Position numbers and translations under genes: made by a program. This document shows positions 62,722 through 64,000 of a stretch of 64,000 nucleotides of DNA, in pieces; the stretch's first letter is position 1; every line of letters starts with the position of its first letter. The DNA is from Alphaproteobacteria bacterium (GTDB taxonomy: Bacteria > Pseudomonadota > Alphaproteobacteria > Micavibrionales > Micavibrionaceae), in contig JAUIIA010000003.1 in assembly GCA_030432025.1 (NCBI GenBank), positions 62,001 through 126,000 on the forward strand, written 5' to 3'. The notes below the pieces were generated by a model, which saw only the letters and a list, made by a program, of their open reading frames with translations, searched no databases and was not told the origin of the DNA.

Positions 62722-63978
62722 TTATTGGTTCATGGAGTTGAAGAACTCGTCATTGTTCTTCGTCTGCTTCATCTTACCGAGCAGGAATTCAACGGCATCC
62801 ACAGTACCCATAGGGTTGAGGATACGGCGCAGGACCCACATCTTGGAGAGTGTTTCCTTGTCGACCAGCAATTCTTCTTTCCGTGTACCGGATTTCTGAA
62901 TATCGATCGCAGGGAATACGCGCTTATCGGAGATCTTACGATCAAGAACGATTTCGGAGTTACCCGTACCTTTAAATTCTTCGAAGATCACTTCGTCCAT
63001 ACGGGAACCTGTGTCGATCAGGGCCGTAGCAATGATGGTCAATGATCCGCCTTGTTCGATGTTACGTGCAGCACCGAAGAAACGCTTCGGACGTTGCAGG
63101 GCGTTGGCATCCACACCACCGGTCAAAACTTTACCTGATGACGGCACGACCGTGTTGTAAGCACGGGCTAGACGTGTAATCGAGTCAAGCAGGATAATCA
63201 CATCGCGCTTATGTTCAGTCAGGCGTTTCGCCTTCTCCATAACCATTTCCGCGACCTGTACGTGTCGTGAAGCAGGCTCGTCAAATGTAGAGGATACAAC
63301 CTCACCACGCACTGAACGCGCCATATCGGTCACTTCCTCAGGACGTTCGTCAATCAGAAGAACGATCAGATAAGCATCAGGATGGTTGGCAGTAATCGAC
63401 TTAGCGATTTCCTGCAACATTACGGTTTTACCTGTACGTGGCGGCGCCACAATCAAGGCACGCTGACCGAAACCGATCGGCGATGTAAGCTCGATTACGC
63501 GCTGTACGTTATCTTTTTTCGTCGGATCATCAAGCTCCAACTTGATTTTACGCTCCGGATAAAGCGGGGTCAGGTTATCAAAGTTGATACGGTGACGCAG
63601 CTTATCAGGCGACTCATTATTGATCTGGCCGACTTTCAAGAGTGCGAAATAACGCTCCGAGTCTTTCGGAGCGCGGATCTCACCTTCTACGATATCCCCT
63701 GTACGCAAGCCGAAACGGCGAATTTGTGACGGGGATACATAAATATCATCTGGACCGGGAAGATAGTTTTCCTCGGGGCTACGCAAGAAACCGAAGCCAT
63801 CCTGCAGAACTTCCAGAACGCCGGCACCGGAGATCGGTGTACCTTGGCTGGCAAGCTGCTTGAGAATGGCAAACATCATGTCCTGTTTGCGCATGGAATT
63901 GCAGTTTTCTACCTCTAGCTCTTCAGCAAAGGCGAGTAATTCTGCGGGGGATCGTGTTTTTAAGTCTTGTAAGTTCAT
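62722..63978 (-). CDS. rho: Transcription termination factor Rho
   Basis: 418 residues, complete. N-terminal [35 protein letters not shown] and the cold-shock-like RNA-binding region [29 protein letters not shown]. Walker A APPRTGKT is near 178, then [13 protein letters not shown] and the Q/R-loop [20 protein letters not shown]. Hexameric RNA helicase. The gene order rho...mnmE-mnmG-rsmG-parA is typical of alphaproteobacteria. Its upstream region lies outside the window. Confidence 0.98.
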   Translation of the reverse strand: MNLQDLKTRSPAELLAFAEELEVENCNSMRKQDMMFAILKQLASQGTPISGAGVLEVLQDGFGFLRSPEENYLPGPDDIYVSPSQIRRFGLRTGDIVEGEIRAPKDSERYFALLKVGQINNESPDKLRHRINFDNLTPLYPERKIKLELDDPTKKDNVQRVIELTSPIGFGQRALIVAPPRTGKTVMLQEIAKSITANHPDAYLIVLLIDERPEEVTDMARSVRGEVVSSTFDEPASRHVQVAEMVMEKAKRLTEHKRDVIILLDSITRLARAYNTVVPSSGKVLTGGVDANALQRPKRFFGAARNIEQGGSLTIIATALIDTGSRMDEVIFEEFKGTGNSEIVLDRKISDKRVFPAIDIQKSGTRKEELLVDKETLSKMWVLRRILNPMGTVDAVEFLLGKMKQTKNNDEFFNSMNQ

Positions 63979-64000
63979 ACTGCTACTATGCTTTGCATAT

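Overview
The window is a gene-dense chromosomal segment of an alphaproteobacterium. The evidence is gene order: hisE-hisF-hisA-hisH-hisB followed by hslV-hslU and a Smr gene, a DUF3576 lipoprotein directly before leuS, lptE and holA beside parB-parA-rsmG-mnmG-mnmE-rho, DUF6489 before mnmE, and CtrA-type boxes (TTAA-N7-TTAA). The many orphan proteins, and his and hsl clusters that are split by inserts, suggest a deep lineage such as the Micavibrionales. That placement is inference from gene content only. I see no tRNA, rRNA, CRISPR, IS element or prophage.

Layout. 1-10 kb: minus-strand housekeeping and orphan genes (uvrD, a GGDEF protein, a LOG-family enzyme, an LprI-like protein, a ComM-type ATPase, an orphan membrane protein). 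10-21.8 kb: HIT protein, panD, a Tat-targeted DD-carboxypeptidase, an amidinotransferase, then the histidine genes hisE, F, A, H, D and B, interrupted by a ChaC-like gene, a GNAT gene, a DUF1826-like gene, a pilin-like gene and greB. 21.9-26 kb: a trypsin-like protease, a gene broken by an in-frame TAA, and exported or coiled-coil orphans. 26.3-31 kb: hslV and hslU, separated by an 876-residue low-complexity gene with its own promoter and CtrA box. 31-36 kb: two zinc-ribbon orphans (one broken by an in-frame TGA exactly at a cysteine of its CPCC motif), Smr, a degenerate response regulator, and two genes with sigma-54-type promoters. 36-51 kb: YggS, a major porin, leuS, a TPR methyltransferase, typA, a flavoprotein, an ArsC-like protein and lptE. 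Then come a structured RNA leader and a three-gene cassette (SAM hydroxide adenosyltransferase-like, 2OG/DUF1826-like, GCS2 ligase-like). 51-64 kb: holA, parB, parA, rsmG, mnmG, mnmE and rho, with five parS sites over 4.2 kb, so this end lies near the replication origin.

Regulation visible in the sequence: three CtrA boxes, two of them embedded in identical register inside strong TTGACA promoters; one perfect and one near-perfect sigma-54 promoter; an RpoH-like promoter before hslV; a TetR-type palindrome before holA; and several promoters whose -10 box sits 6 nt before the ATG, which implies leaderless mRNAs (hisD, holA, the DUF1826-like gene).

The best candidates for something undescribed are the lptE-holA cassette behind its structured leader, the TGA-interrupted CPCC protein beside its intact relative, and the CtrA/-35 composite promoter module. 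Functional assignments come from motif recognition by eye. No database search was possible.
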